Part shown: positions 18,084 through 30,073 of the stretch, one piece after another
How the letters are laid out: the number at the start of each line of letters is the position of its first letter
Numbering within the stretch: the stretch's first letter is position 1
Source: Nonomuraea cavernae
GTDB taxonomy: Bacteria > Actinomycetota > Actinomycetes > Streptosporangiales > Streptosporangiaceae
Assembly: GCF_014646355.1 (NCBI RefSeq)
Contig: NZ_BMNH01000001.1
Coordinates: 710,675-774,674, forward strand
Length of the DNA stretch: 64,000 nt
Direction: 5' to 3'
Translations under genes and position numbers: made by a program
The notes under the pieces: model-generated
Databases searched by the model: none
What the model was told of the DNA's origin: nothing
The model's input: only the letters and a program-made list of their open reading frames with translations

Positions 18084-18755
18084 TCACCTCCTTCGTCGCC
18101 GCCTACCGACCTCCGGCGCGCGACCCGCTACCACCCGAACCAATGTTGCAGGCGGCTCGACCTTACCGCGCCCGACGGTCACAAGCTCAGCCGTCCTCAC
18201 TCCACTGGCACGCAACTGGGGGCCCGCTTCGGCGAGCTCCTCGGCGGCACGCTCCCCCTTCATCGCGATCAGCTCGCCGCCTTCGCGAAGGAGCGGCATG
18301 GCCCACTTCAGCAGCCGATCAAGCGGGGCGACGGCGCGGGCACTGGCGACGTCGAACTCACGCCGGCCGGCCAGCTCCTCCGCCCGGCCGCGCAGCACCT
18401 CGACGTTCCCCAGCTTGAGCGCCTCGACGCACTCCTCCAGGAAGACGGTACGGCGAAGCAACGGCTCAAGGAGCGTGACCGTGATGTCCGGCCGTACGAT
18501 CGCCAGCACCAGACCTGGCAGTCCGGCACCCGAGCCGATGTCCACCAGCCGCACTCCCTCGGGTACGGCCTCCGCGACGACCGCGCAGTTGAGCAGGTGG
18601 CGATCCCAGATCCGCTGCACCTCCCGCGGCCCCAGCAGCCCACGCACGACTCCGGGGCCGGCGAGGAGCTCGGCGAAGGAGTTCGCCCGCTCCCAGGCGT
18701 TGCCGGTGAAGACGTCCCGGGCAATGTCCGGCGGAGCAGGCAGCTCATCGCTCAC
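18084..18755 (-). CDS. rsmG: 16S rRNA (guanine-N7)-methyltransferase RsmG
   Basis: 223 residues, start GTG 18755. It methylates G527 of 16S rRNA with S-adenosylmethionine. It has the SAM-binding motif LVDIGSGAGLPGLVLAI and the upstream motif REVQRIWDRHLLNCAVVAE. The C-terminus ends in a run of arginines, and the AGG-rich codons of this run create the ribosome site of parA. Loss of this enzyme gives low-level streptomycin resistance in other species. Confidence 0.93.
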   Translation of the reverse strand: MSDELPAPPDIARDVFTGNAWERANSFAELLAGPGVVRGLLGPREVQRIWDRHLLNCAVVAEAVPEGVRLVDIGSGAGLPGLVLAIVRPDITVTLLEPLLRRTVFLEECVEALKLGNVEVLRGRAEELAGRREFDVASARAVAPLDRLLKWAMPLLREGGELIAMKGERAAEELAEAGPQLRASGVRTAELVTVGRGKVEPPATLVRVVAGRAPEVGRRRRRR

Positions 18756-18979
18756 TGGTTGGTGGCCCTTTCATTGGCTGGTCGACGGCTCGGACACGGG
18801 CGGTGCCGAGCTCAAGGCTAGGCGGGGGGATCACGGTGGAAGACTAGCGGGCCGCCCCGATGGCGGGCCGTGGCAGGCGTTCCGCGCTCGGGGCGCAGCC
18901 GTACGGGAGGAAAGCGACATACGAACGGCCGCCAGTCCCCGCACAGGGGCTGACGGCCGCACAAAATCCACAGAACGGG

Positions 18980-19468
18980 TCAGGCGGGAAGAACCACCAC
19001 GTACCGCTGGGGCTCCTCCCCCTCGGACTCGCTGCGGAGCCCGGCGGCCGCCACGGCGTCGTGAACGATCTTCCGCTCGAACGGCGTCATGGGCTGGAGC
19101 GACTTGGGCTCGTCCTTCTCCCGGACCTGGTTGGCGACCTCGGTGCCGAGCTTGGTCAACTCGGCGCGCCGCCGCTCGCGGTAGCCGGCGACGTCGAGCA
19201 TCAGCCGCGACCGCTCCCCCGTCTGCCGGTGGACGGCCAGCCGGGTGAGCTCCTGCAGGGCCTCGAGAACCTCGCCGGACGGCCCGACGAGCTCGTTGCC
19301 CTGGACGCCGACGACGGAGACGAGCGCCCGGTCGCCCTCGACGTCCATGTCGATGTCGCCGTCGATGTCGGCGATATCGAGAAGGCCCTCGACGTAGTCG
19401 GCCGCGATCTCGCCCTCCTGCTCAAGCGCGTTGACATCAGGAGCCTTCTCCTGCTCGGCCTCGGTCAT
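18980..19468 (-). CDS. jag: RNA-binding protein Jag/KhpB (KH-R3H)
   Basis: 162 residues. An acidic N-terminal 40 residues are followed by a KH domain (about 45-105, with EGDRALVSVVGVQGNELVGPSG) and an R3H domain (MLDVAGYRERRRAELTKLG through KIVHDAVAAAGLRSESEG). ATG 19468 is preferred over GTG 19492 because GAAGGAG lies nine bases upstream. It belongs to the rpmH-rnpA-yidD-yidC-jag-rsmG run and probably binds sRNA or mRNA linked to envelope growth. Confidence 0.9.
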   Translation of the reverse strand: MTEAEQEKAPDVNALEQEGEIAADYVEGLLDIADIDGDIDMDVEGDRALVSVVGVQGNELVGPSGEVLEALQELTRLAVHRQTGERSRLMLDVAGYRERRRAELTKLGTEVANQVREKDEPKSLQPMTPFERKIVHDAVAAAGLRSESEGEEPQRYVVVLPA

Positions 19469-19488
19469 CGCCGGCCTCTCCTTCGTGT

Positions 19489-20439
19489 TCACGACTTCTT
19501 GCTGCCGGTGCGCTTGCTGCGGGACTGGCGGCTGGGCTGCTGCCTAATGATCTTAGGCTCCGGCGGCGCGGGAGGTGCTGCTTCCTCAGGGGGCGTCTTG
19601 CGAAGCTTGGCCAGCATGCTCTGCTTGGGCTGCACCGGGATCACGTTGCCCTTGGCGTCGAACTCGGGCATCGGGTTGCGGGTGTAGAACCAGTGCTGCT
19701 GCGCCAGCGTCCAGACGTTGGTGGTGACCCAGTAGAGGATCAGGCCGAGGGGGAAGTTCAGGCTGAAGAAGGCGAACAGCGGCGAGATGTACATCAGGAT
19801 CTTCTGCTGCTGCGCCATGGGGTTGTCCGGCATCTGAGCCATCGAGCGCGTGACGCTCTGCCGGACGGTGAGGAACGTGGTCAGCGAGCTGATCGCCACG
19901 AAGATGGCCAGCACGATCTTCGTCTGTACGACGGTCGCGTCGAAGCCCTCGATCTCGCTCGCCGACATGAAGAAGTTGGCCGGGAGAGGCGCGCCGAAGA
20001 TGTGCGCGGACCGGGCGCTGTCGACGAGTTCCTGGCTCATGCCGTAGACCGCGCGGCCGTTGGCCATGGCCTGCAGCACGGTGAACATCGAGATGAAGAT
20101 CGGGAACTGGGCCAGGATCGGCAGGCAGCCGCCGAGAGGGTTGGCACCCGCCCCCTGGTACAGCGCCATGACCTCCTGGTTCATGCGCTGCTTGTCGTTC
20201 TTGTAACGCTTGCGAAGCTCAGCGACCTTGGGGGCGAGCTCCTGCATCTTCCGCGACGAGCGCATCTGCTTGAGGAACAGGGGGAAGATGAGGATCCGCA
20301 TGATCACGGTCAGCGTGATGATGGTCAGCGCCCATGTCAGCCCGCTGTCCGGGTTGAGGAATGTGCTGTATCCGGTGTGGATCCAGATGATGACGTGGGC
20401 TACGGCTTCATAGAGCCAGCTCAGCCAGGACAGCTCCAC
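19489..20439 (-). CDS. yidC: Membrane protein insertase YidC
   Basis: 316 residues of the Oxa1/YidC superfamily. It has an N-terminal helix, the conserved core with five membrane segments, RYKNDKQRMNQEVMALYQGA (cytoplasmic coiled coil) and GANPLGGCLPILAQFPIFIS, and a basic Lys/Arg-rich C-terminal tail that can contact ribosomes. GTG 20439 is preceded by AAGGGAG. It inserts membrane proteins alone or with SecYEG, including F-type ATPase subunits in other bacteria. Confidence 0.95.
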   Translation of the reverse strand: MELSWLSWLYEAVAHVIIWIHTGYSTFLNPDSGLTWALTIITLTVIMRILIFPLFLKQMRSSRKMQELAPKVAELRKRYKNDKQRMNQEVMALYQGAGANPLGGCLPILAQFPIFISMFTVLQAMANGRAVYGMSQELVDSARSAHIFGAPLPANFFMSASEIEGFDATVVQTKIVLAIFVAISSLTTFLTVRQSVTRSMAQMPDNPMAQQQKILMYISPLFAFFSLNFPLGLILYWVTTNVWTLAQQHWFYTRNPMPEFDAKGNVIPVQPKQSMLAKLRKTPPEEAAPPAPPEPKIIRQQPSRQSRSKRTGSKKS

Positions 20440-20443
20440 CGAG

Positions 20444-20725
20444 CTATCTCCCTTGCAATTCGTGAGACCGAACCGGGCGTGGGGGCACCGGGTCTATACC
20501 TCCGGGATGGAATGGGTGGCACCGCCCGATGCGCCGGACAGTCAGCCATGTGCCGCGCAATGCTCCATGTACGGCGATCGCCTCGAGCCCGTAGGCGCTG
20601 CACGACGGATAGAAACGACAGCGCGGACCGAGCATCGGGCTGATGAAGGCCCGGTAGAACCGAATAGGGATGATCAGCGCCCGAGCGGCGAAGCTCGGCG
20701 GCCTCCCTTGCGGCTGCTCCGTCAT
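20444..20725 (-). CDS. yidD: Membrane protein insertion efficiency factor YidD
   Basis: 93 residues, with the short conserved core [40 protein letters not shown] and [14 protein letters not shown] including its cysteines. It overlaps rnpA by four bases and precedes yidC by four bases. It is a peripheral membrane protein that helps YidC-dependent insertion. Confidence 0.92.
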   Translation of the reverse strand: MTEQPQGRPPSFAARALIIPIRFYRAFISPMLGPRCRFYPSCSAYGLEAIAVHGALRGTWLTVRRIGRCHPFHPGGIDPVPPRPVRSHELQGR

Positions 20726-21084
20726 CTCTGTCCATCCATCGAGGACTCGCGCCGCCTGAGCAGACGATCCAACGCGAGATCGAGCTCGGCGGCAAGTTGC
20801 TCGTATCGCGCGGCCGCGGCCGGTGGGTTGGCGCGTACCACAAGCAGGCTACCTCGTGGCAACCGGTCAAGGCGGTCTCGCATCAGGTGCCGAAGCCGAC
20901 GCTTGACCTTGTTGCGGACCACTGCGCCGCCGACTGCGCGACTGACCACGAAACCGATTAGAGGTGTTTCATCCCCAGAAACGGTGAGGTGTATCACCAC
21001 AGCGGGACGACCAGCGCGTTTACCGCGCTTGATCGCCGCTTCGAACTCTTTCCCGCGCCGCATGCGGGTTTGCCGGGGTAGCAC
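20722..21084 (-). CDS. rnpA: Ribonuclease P protein component
   Basis: 120 residues. It has the RNase P protein fold, with [20 protein letters not shown] (the RNR-type motif) and an N-terminal [20 protein letters not shown]. It binds RNase P RNA and helps process the 5' ends of tRNA precursors. It sits between rpmH and yidD as in most bacteria. Confidence 0.95.
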   Translation of the reverse strand: MLPRQTRMRRGKEFEAAIKRGKRAGRPAVVIHLTVSGDETPLIGFVVSRAVGGAVVRNKVKRRLRHLMRDRLDRLPRGSLLVVRANPPAAAARYEQLAAELDLALDRLLRRRESSMDGQR

Positions 21085-21146
21085 CGTATACGCCTAATGC
21101 CCGCCGGCGGACTTCACCGGCGGGCGACCTAGCGGGCGCAGGGCGA

Positions 21147-21284
21147 TCAGGCCGACAGCTTCTCGCGGCCCTTACGGCGACGAGCGGCCAGGATGGCGCG
21201 ACCGGCCCGGGTGCGCATCCGCAGCCGGAAGCCGTGGGTCTTCGCGCGGCGACGGTTGTTCGGCTGGAAAGTACGCTTGCTCAC
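21147..21284 (-). CDS. rpmH: 50S ribosomal protein L34
   Basis: 45 residues, [20 protein letters not shown] followed by the basic C-terminus. GTG 21284 is chosen because it gives the universal L34 N-terminus; the longer open frame to 21332 adds unrelated residues. It is divergent from dnaA. Confidence 0.97.
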   Translation of the reverse strand: MSKRTFQPNNRRRAKTHGFRLRMRTRAGRAILAARRRKGREKLSA

Positions 21285-21745
21285 GGGTGGGCTCCAGGCT
21301 TGATGATGCGCCCAGGGGCGCTTAACACACATGGCCGGCCTGCCAGGAATAGCGAGGGCACGCGAAATAGCCGTCGCGTGAGCATGCCGACCGTCGTACG
21401 TTACGGGTCAAAGGCGTCCCAGGTCAAACCAGCGAGTGGCGCCGCGCGGTTATCCACTAATCCACATGCGGGTTTTCCACCGCCTCGGTGGCGTCCACAG
21501 TATGCGGGGCCGGCTGCCACTAGGCTGTGGACAACGTCTTGAACACAGCTGTGCACAAAGATACTGTCGGCGCTCCTGGGGCCCTGTTAGAGGCTGTGGA
21601 AAGCCTGTGGATCTCCTGTGGAGAGTCTGGGCACAGAGCCTGGCCGCCAGGCTGTGGACGGGCGGGGTCGATCGTCGGGTGGCGACCGCCGGCTGTGGAT
21701 AAACAGATCGCGGGGGGCCGCGAGAGGAAGGAGGGGAGCCGCACC
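21285..21745. promoter_or_regulatory. rpmH-dnaA intergenic region with DnaA boxes
   Basis: This 460-base spacer carries the divergent promoters of rpmH and dnaA and many DnaA-box-like words. TTATCCACT lies near 21451, TGTGGACAA at 21528-21536 and TGTGGATAA near 21693-21701, with several CTGTGGA half-matches around 21595-21660. DnaA probably controls its own synthesis here, and the region may add to origin function. Exact promoters could not be fixed. Confidence 0.65.
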
Positions 21746-23326
21746 ATGAACGGTGTCGACCTTGGCACGGTATGGGCGAGGGCCCTGGGCAACTTCCTCA
21801 ACGAGAACGTCCCGGTTCAGCAGCGCACCTGGCTCTCCATGGTCCGTCCCATCGCCCTGGCCGACGACACGATCGTGCTGGGCGTCCCCAACGACTTCCT
21901 GAAAGACCTCATCGAGGGCAAGCTGCGCCCGCTCGTGGCCCACGCGCTGTCCCAGGAGCTCGGCCGGGCCATGCGACTGGCCGTGATGATCGACACGACG
22001 GCTCCCGAGCAGCCCCAGCCCGACCTTCATCAACAGGCTGTGGGTCAGAGTTATCCACAGAGCCCGGAGCCGCAGCCACGTTTTGCACAGCCCCCATCGG
22101 CCCAGCACTACCAGGCTTCCGAGCCTCCGCAGTTCTATTCTCCACAGCCGGAGCCACCGCAGTCGTCCACCGAATATCCACAGCCGACGTTCACTTTTGA
22201 ACAGCCCCAGTCGTACACACCGCCTGTGGAGAAGGCGCCGGAGCCGGCGCCGAACCGGTGGGAGGCGAAGAGCAGCAAACCCAGCGAACCCGCACGGCTC
22301 AATCAGAAGTACACCTTCGAGACATTCGTCATCGGCGCCAGCAACCGGTTCGCGCACGCGGCGGCTGTCGCGGTGGCCGAATCCCCCGCGAAGGCGTACA
22401 ACCCGCTGTTCATCTACGGCGACTCGGGTCTGGGCAAGACGCACCTGCTCCACGCGATCGGCCACTACGCGCAGAGCCTGTACGACGGCGCGCGAGTGAG
22501 ATACGTGAGCTCCGAGGAGTTCACCAACGACTTCATCAACAGCATCCGCGACCACAAGGCCGACGGGTTCCGCGGGCGCTACCGCGCGATCGACATCCTG
22601 CTCGTGGACGACATCCAGTTCCTGGAGGGCAAGGAGCAGACGCAGGAGGAGTTCTTCCACACCTTCAACACGCTCCACAACGCCAACAAGCAGATCGTGA
22701 TCTCCAGCGACCGGGCCCCGAAGCAGCTGATCACCCTGGAGGACCGGCTGCGCAACCGGTTCGAGTGGGGCCTGATCACCGACGTCCAGCCGCCCGAGCT
22801 GGAGACCCGCATCGCGATCCTCCGCAAGAAGGCCATACAGGAGGGCCTGGCCGCGCCGCCCGAGGTGCTCGAGTACATCGCCAGCCGCATCTCCACCAAC
22901 ATCCGCGAGCTTGAGGGCGCCCTGATCAGGGTCACCGCGTTCGCCAGCCTCAACCGGCAGGGTGTCGATCTCCAGCTGGCCGAGGTGGTGCTGAAGGACC
23001 TGATCACCTCGGAGTCGGGCGAGGAGATCACGATCGCCACGATCATGGCCAAGACCTCCGAATACTTCGGCATCAGCATCGACGACCTCTGCGGCAGCTC
23101 GCGCAGCAGGGCGCTGGTCAACGCCCGGCAGATCGCGATGTACCTCGCGCGGGAGCTGACCGAGCTGTCGCTGCCGAAGATCGGCCAGCAGTTCGGCGGC
23201 CGTGACCACACGACCGTGATGCACGCCGAGCGCAAGATCCGCTCGCTCATCGCGGAGCGCCGGTCGATGTACAACCAGGTCAACGAGCTGACAATGCGCA
23301 TCAAACAGACGTCGCGCGGAGCCTGA
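21746..23326 (+). CDS. dnaA: Chromosomal replication initiator DnaA
   Basis: 526 residues. Domain I is about 1-90, domain II is a Pro/Gln-rich linker (about 92-180), and domain III is AAA+ with Walker A GDSGLGKT (225-232) and Walker B LVDD (286-289). Domain IV has the DnaA signature [19 protein letters not shown] 21746 is preceded by a GGAAGGAGGGGAG run; the upstream open frame belongs to the regulatory region. The linker-coding DNA itself contains DnaA-box words, including a perfect TTATCCACA at 22051-22059. It opens oriC and recruits the replisome. Confidence 0.97.
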   Translation: MNGVDLGTVWARALGNFLNENVPVQQRTWLSMVRPIALADDTIVLGVPNDFLKDLIEGKLRPLVAHALSQELGRAMRLAVMIDTTAPEQPQPDLHQQAVGQSYPQSPEPQPRFAQPPSAQHYQASEPPQFYSPQPEPPQSSTEYPQPTFTFEQPQSYTPPVEKAPEPAPNRWEAKSSKPSEPARLNQKYTFETFVIGASNRFAHAAAVAVAESPAKAYNPLFIYGDSGLGKTHLLHAIGHYAQSLYDGARVRYVSSEEFTNDFINSIRDHKADGFRGRYRAIDILLVDDIQFLEGKEQTQEEFFHTFNTLHNANKQIVISSDRAPKQLITLEDRLRNRFEWGLITDVQPPELETRIAILRKKAIQEGLAAPPEVLEYIASRISTNIRELEGALIRVTAFASLNRQGVDLQLAEVVLKDLITSESGEEITIATIMAKTSEYFGISIDDLCGSSRSRALVNARQIAMYLARELTELSLPKIGQQFGGRDHTTVMHAERKIRSLIAERRSMYNQVNELTMRIKQTSRGA

Positions 23327-23843
23327 CTCTTATGCACAGCCTGTGGATAACACTGTGGATCAGGGAAAACGTCCGTAGCCGACCGCAGAACACCCCACCT
23401 TGGCCCGAAAAATCCCGCGGATGGCCTGGGGATAAAGCTGGGGACAACCTGAGGAGAACTTGGGGACAACCGGTGGATGACCTGGGGACAGCCTGTGCAT
23501 AGTCTTTTTGGAGCCCCAGGAGAGGCCGTTTACCCGGTGGATAACCTGTGGAAACCCAGTGGATAACCAGTGGACGAAGACCCCAAGACCTGGGGACAGC
23601 CTGTGCACAGCGACGCGTCATCCCCAGGCGGCAAAGTTACCCCCAGGCGTCACCCACACCTCCGGTGGACAAAAACAGGGGCCCTGACCAGCGGAAACAC
23701 AAGTTATCCACGGTATCCACAGCCCCTACTGTGAAGACCACACATCTCTCTTACTAAGAAACTCAAGAGCCAAAGAAGGGTTCTCCCGGATCTCAGGTGC
23801 GGGAGAGGCGACACTTTGAATCAACGACGAACTCAGGAGGCTG
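23327..23843. other. oriC: Origin of replication oriC (dnaA-dnaN spacer)
   Basis: The 517-base spacer holds a dense array of DnaA boxes. TGTGGATAA is perfect at 23342-23350. Variants include TGTGGATCA near 23354, GGGGATAA and GGGGACAA near 23429-23470, GGTGGATAA near 23536, AGTGGATAA near 23559, GGTGGACAA near 23664, TTATCCACG near 23704 and TATCCACAG near 23714. Boxes lie in both orientations with roughly regular spacing, as in Streptomyces oriC. A relatively AT-rich patch at 23740-23790 lies next to dnaN and is a candidate unwinding area. Confidence 0.9.
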
Positions 23844-24989
23844 ATGACCGTGATGTTCCGAATCGAGCGAGACGTCCTCGCTGAGGCGGTGGCATGGACG
23901 GCACGCAGCCTCCCCGCCCGCCCGTCCGTGCCCGTCCTCGCCGGCATGCGCCTGGAGGTCACCGACGAGCAGCGGCTGAAGCTGTCCGGGTTCGACTACG
24001 AGGTCTCGGCCGAGGTCACGCTCGAACTCCACACCGGCGAGCCCGGTGTCGTGCTCGTCTCCGGCAAGCTGCTGGCCGAGATCACCCGCGCCCTTCCCGC
24101 ACAGCCTGTGGACTTCGTCCTCGAAGGCGCCAAGGCGGTCGTCACCTGTGGCAGCGCCCGGTTCACCCTGCTGACCATGCCTGTGGAGGACTACCCGACG
24201 CTGCCGGCCATGCCGCCGGCCGCCGGCCGCGTGGGCAGTGACGTGTTCGCCGCCGCCGTCGGTCAGGTCGCGGTCGCCGCCGGTCGTGACGACACGCTGC
24301 CGATGCTCACCGGGGTGCGGATGGAGATCGAGGGCGAGACCGTGACCCTCGCCGCGACCGACCGCTACCGCCTGGCCGTACGCGAGCTGAAGTGGCAGCC
24401 CGACCAGTCCGACCTGTCCGCGATCGCGATGATCCCGGGCAAGACGCTCGCCGACACGGCCAAGGCCCTGGGCGCGACCGGCGCCGAGGTCGAGATCGCG
24501 CTCAGCTCCGCCGGCGGCACCGGCGAGGGCATGATCGGCTTCTCCAGCGCCGGGCGGCGCACGACCACGCGGCTGCTCGACCCCGAGTTCCCCAAGTACC
24601 GCTCACTGCTGCCCACGGAGTTCTCCGCGCGCGCCGACCTGTCCACAGGCCCGTTCGTCGAGGCGGTCAAGCGCGTCGCCCTGGTCGCCGAGCGCAACAC
24701 CCCCGTACGGCTCGCGTTCAGGGGCGGGGAGGTCGTGCTCGAGGCGGGCAGCGGCGACGAGGCGCAGGCCGTCGAGGTGCTGCCGGTCGACTACGAGGGC
24801 GAGGAGATGAACATCGCCTTCAACCACCAGTTCCTGCTCGAAGGGCTGGGAGCGATCGACTCCGATGTCGCGCGCCTGCAGATGACCACGTCCACGAAGC
24901 CCGCCATCCTCACCGGGGGCAAGCCTGTGGACGGCGACGGCGCCCCCGACTACCGTTACCTGATCATGCCGATCCGCCTGTCAGGCTGA
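23844..24989 (+). CDS. dnaN: DNA polymerase III sliding clamp (beta subunit)
   Basis: 381 residues. Three clamp domains of about 125 residues form a dimeric ring on DNA. Domain motifs include VAWTARSLPARPSVPVLAGM, LPMLTGVRMEI / ATDRYRLAVRELKW and the C-terminal YLIMPIRLSG. The ribosome site AGGAGG ends only three bases before ATG 23844, so the start may instead be GTG 23850 or ATG 23853. It directly follows oriC. Confidence 0.96.
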   Translation: MTVMFRIERDVLAEAVAWTARSLPARPSVPVLAGMRLEVTDEQRLKLSGFDYEVSAEVTLELHTGEPGVVLVSGKLLAEITRALPAQPVDFVLEGAKAVVTCGSARFTLLTMPVEDYPTLPAMPPAAGRVGSDVFAAAVGQVAVAAGRDDTLPMLTGVRMEIEGETVTLAATDRYRLAVRELKWQPDQSDLSAIAMIPGKTLADTAKALGATGAEVEIALSSAGGTGEGMIGFSSAGRRTTTRLLDPEFPKYRSLLPTEFSARADLSTGPFVEAVKRVALVAERNTPVRLAFRGGEVVLEAGSGDEAQAVEVLPVDYEGEEMNIAFNHQFLLEGLGAIDSDVARLQMTTSTKPAILTGGKPVDGDGAPDYRYLIMPIRLSG

Positions 24990-25034
24990 GGCTGACGTCG
25001 GGGATGATGGAAGTCTGACTAGGGGGTAGATCAC

Positions 25035-25976
25035 ATGCAGATCGGCATGGTCGGACTTGGCAAAATGGGCGCCAACATGGCCGAACGGTTGCGCCGCGGC
25101 GGTCATGACGTGGTCGGCTACGACCACAACACCGAGGTCAGCGACGTCGCCAGCCTGAAGGAGCTGGTCGAGCGGCTTGAGGCGCCACGCACGGTCTGGG
25201 TCATGATCCCCGCGGGCCGACCCACCCAGCAGGTGATCGACGAGCTCGGCCGGCTGCTCGACGCGGGCGACCTGGTCGTCGACGGCGGCAACTCCCACTA
25301 CGTGGACGACCAGAAGCACGCCGCCGAGCTGGCGGACAAGGGCGTCGGATTCGTCGACTGCGGCGTCAGCGGCGGCGTCTGGGGCCTGGAGAACGGCTAC
25401 GCGCTCATGTGCGGCGGCGAGAAGGCCGACGTCGACCGGTTGATGCCGATCTTCGAGACTCTCAAGCCCGAGGGCGAGGACGGGTTCGTGCACGCGGGCG
25501 ACGTGGGCGCCGGCCACTTCGCCAAGATGGTCCACAACGGCATCGAGTACGGCATGATGCAGGCCTTCGCCGAGGGCTGGGAGCTGCTTGAGGCCTCCGA
25601 CATCGTCAAGGACGTCAAGGGCTCCTTCAGCAGCTGGCGCACCGGCACCGTCATCCGCTCCTGGCTGCTCGACCTGCTGGTCCGGGCGCTCGACGACGAC
25701 GAGCACCTCGACGAGCTGCGCGGCTACGCCGAAGACTCCGGCGAGGGACGGTGGACCGTCCAGGCGGCCGTGGATCACGCCGTGCCGCTGCCGGTGATCA
25801 CCGCCGCGCTCTTCGCCAGGTTCGCCTCGCGGCAGGAGGACCCGCCCGCGATGAAGGTGGTGGCGGCGCTGCGCAACCAGTTCGGCGGGCACCCGATCGC
25901 CGCCACCGAGGGCTCTCTGGGCAAGGGCGCCGACGCGCCGGGCGCCGACGTGCGGCCACCGCGCGAGGCGTCGTGA
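25035..25976 (+). CDS. gnd: 6-phosphogluconate dehydrogenase, short actinobacterial type
   Basis: 313 residues, the short (about 300 aa) form rather than the 470-residue enzyme. It has the nucleotide-binding MVGLGKMGANMAERL, the catalytic segment VDGGNSHYVDD, GVSGGVWGLENGYALMCGG and the substrate lysine region GHFAKMVHNGIEYGMMQ. It oxidises and decarboxylates 6-phosphogluconate to ribulose 5-phosphate. Its place between dnaN and recF is conserved in Streptomyces and relatives. Confidence 0.92.
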   Translation: MQIGMVGLGKMGANMAERLRRGGHDVVGYDHNTEVSDVASLKELVERLEAPRTVWVMIPAGRPTQQVIDELGRLLDAGDLVVDGGNSHYVDDQKHAAELADKGVGFVDCGVSGGVWGLENGYALMCGGEKADVDRLMPIFETLKPEGEDGFVHAGDVGAGHFAKMVHNGIEYGMMQAFAEGWELLEASDIVKDVKGSFSSWRTGTVIRSWLLDLLVRALDDDEHLDELRGYAEDSGEGRWTVQAAVDHAVPLPVITAALFARFASRQEDPPAMKVVAALRNQFGGHPIAATEGSLGKGADAPGADVRPPREAS

Positions 25977-26048
25977 CGCCACAGCGGTTTTCCACAGGCG
26001 GCAAGCCGGTGGCCCCGGTGACCTGCGTGGCCCACTAACCTTCGTGGG

Positions 26049-27281
26049 GTGCATGTCGCCCACCTCTCGCTGACCGACTTCCGGTCCTACGCGTCCGTGG
26101 AGCTCGGCCTGGAGCCGGGCGTCACGGCGTTCGTGGGGCCCAACGGGCAGGGAAAGACCAACCTGGTCGAGGCTCTGGGCTACGTGGCGACCCAGTCCAG
26201 CCACCGGGTCGCCACCGACGCGCCGCTCGTGCGACAGGGCGCGAGCCGGGCGATCGTGCGCTGCGCCGTCCAGCGTGACGACCGGCGGGCTCTGGTCGAG
26301 CTGGAGATCAATCCGGGCCGGGCCAACCGCGCGCGGCTCAACCGCTCCCCCGTGTCCCGGCCGCGTGACGTCATCGGCCTGCTGCGCACCGTGCTGTTCG
26401 CCCCTGAGGATCTGTCGCTGGCCAAGGGCGACCCGTCGGAGCGGCGGCGGTTCCTCGACGAGCTGCTGGTGGCCAGGGTGCCCAGGTTCGCGGGCGTGCG
26501 GGCCGACTACGACCGCGTGCTGAAGCAGCGGGGTGCGTTGCTGCGCACGGCCGCGCAGGCCCGCAGAGGCACCAGGAGCGCCCGGCGGGCCGAGGGTGAC
26601 TCCGGGTTCGCGGCGGCGGGCGCGGGCGACGTGCTGAGCACGCTGGAGGTGTGGGACGCCCACCTCGCCCGGCACGGAGCCGAGCTTCTCCAGGCCCGGC
26701 TCGATCTCATCGAGGAGCTGCGCCCGCTGGTCGCCGGAGCCTACGCCGGGCTGGCCCCCACGAGCGCCCCCGCGACCCTGGCCTATCGCAGCACGTTGTC
26801 CACAGGCGGGGATGTCGCTGAGGACGAAGACGCCGGTGAGCGGGGATCTTCTGATACACAGACGTTATCCACAGACTTGGGGAAAACCCTTGAGGAACGG
26901 CTGCGCGAGCGGCTATTGGAGGTCCGCCCGGCGGAGCTGGAGCGGGGGGTCACCCTCGTCGGCCCACACCGCGACGACCTGATCCTCGGCATCGGCGATC
27001 TGCCGGCCCGCGGCTACGCGAGCCACGGCGAGTCGTGGTCGTTCGCGCTGGCGCTGCGCCTGGCCGCCTACGACCTGCTCCGCGCCGACGGCGGCGATCC
27101 GGTGCTGATCCTCGACGACGTCTTCGCCGAGCTCGACAGCCAGCGCAGGCGCCGCCTCGCCGAGATCGTCGCGCCCGCCGAGCAGGTGCTGATCACCGCC
27201 GCCGTGGCGGACGACGTGCCGCCCGAGCTGATCGGTGCCCGATTCGACGTAGCCGAAGGGAGCGTGACCCGTGTCCGGTGA
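26049..27281 (+). CDS. recF: DNA replication and repair protein RecF
   Basis: 410 residues, an SMC-like ATPase that loads RecA at gaps. It has Walker [19 protein letters not shown]-type signature region [16 protein letters not shown] and Walker [15 protein letters not shown] variable insert (about residues 240-285: [19 protein letters not shown] and following) is encoded by DNA that carries TTGTCCACA at 26796-26804 and TTATCCACA at 26865-26873, both perfect DnaA boxes. The start is GTG 26049. The stop overlaps dciA by 11 bases. Confidence 0.95.
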   Translation: MHVAHLSLTDFRSYASVELGLEPGVTAFVGPNGQGKTNLVEALGYVATQSSHRVATDAPLVRQGASRAIVRCAVQRDDRRALVELEINPGRANRARLNRSPVSRPRDVIGLLRTVLFAPEDLSLAKGDPSERRRFLDELLVARVPRFAGVRADYDRVLKQRGALLRTAAQARRGTRSARRAEGDSGFAAAGAGDVLSTLEVWDAHLARHGAELLQARLDLIEELRPLVAGAYAGLAPTSAPATLAYRSTLSTGGDVAEDEDAGERGSSDTQTLSTDLGKTLEERLRERLLEVRPAELERGVTLVGPHRDDLILGIGDLPARGYASHGESWSFALALRLAAYDLLRADGGDPVLILDDVFAELDSQRRRRLAEIVAPAEQVLITAAVADDVPPELIGARFDVAEGSVTRVR

Positions 27282-27771
27282 CGACAATCCCACGGCCAGG
27301 GGGGCCGCCATGGCCAGGGAGAAGCTCGCCCAGGCCAAGGCCGACGCCGCCAAACGCGGGCAACTCCCCCGCCGCGAGCCCCGGCGCAAGGCGGCCGGCG
27401 CCCGCAGGGACGCCGGCGATCCCCAGCTTTTCGGACGCGCGATCATGGATCTGCTGGCCGAGCGGGGCTGGGAGCGGTCCGCGGCCGTCGGCGGGGTGTT
27501 CGGGCGCTGGCCCGACATCGTGGGGCCCGACCTGGCCGCGCACACCAAGCCCGAGTCGTTCGACGACGGTGAGGTGCTGATCGTCGCCGACTCCACGGCT
27601 TGGGCGACGCAGGTCCGCCTGCTCGCGCGCACCCTGGTGCGCCGGCTCAACGAGGAGCTGGGCGACGGCACGGTGACGAAGGTCAAGGTCAGGGGGCCGC
27701 TCAACGCCCCCCGTCCGGCCGGCGGGCTCCGGGTCACCGGCAGCAAGGGGCCCGGGGACACGTACGGCTGA
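27271..27771 (+). CDS. dciA: DciA-type helicase loader (DUF721)
   Basis: 166 residues. A basic disordered N-terminus (about 1-50) is followed by the DUF721 core: [40 protein letters not shown] and [20 protein letters not shown]. DciA recruits the replicative helicase DnaB in bacteria that lack DnaC/DnaI. It overlaps recF and belongs to the dnaN-gnd-recF-dciA run. Confidence 0.9.
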   Translation: MSGDDNPTARGAAMAREKLAQAKADAAKRGQLPRREPRRKAAGARRDAGDPQLFGRAIMDLLAERGWERSAAVGGVFGRWPDIVGPDLAAHTKPESFDDGEVLIVADSTAWATQVRLLARTLVRRLNEELGDGTVTKVKVRGPLNAPRPAGGLRVTGSKGPGDTYG

Positions 27772-30040
<2,269 letters not shown>

Positions 30041-30073
30041 CGACAGCCGTACACCAGAAAAGGATCTTTACAC

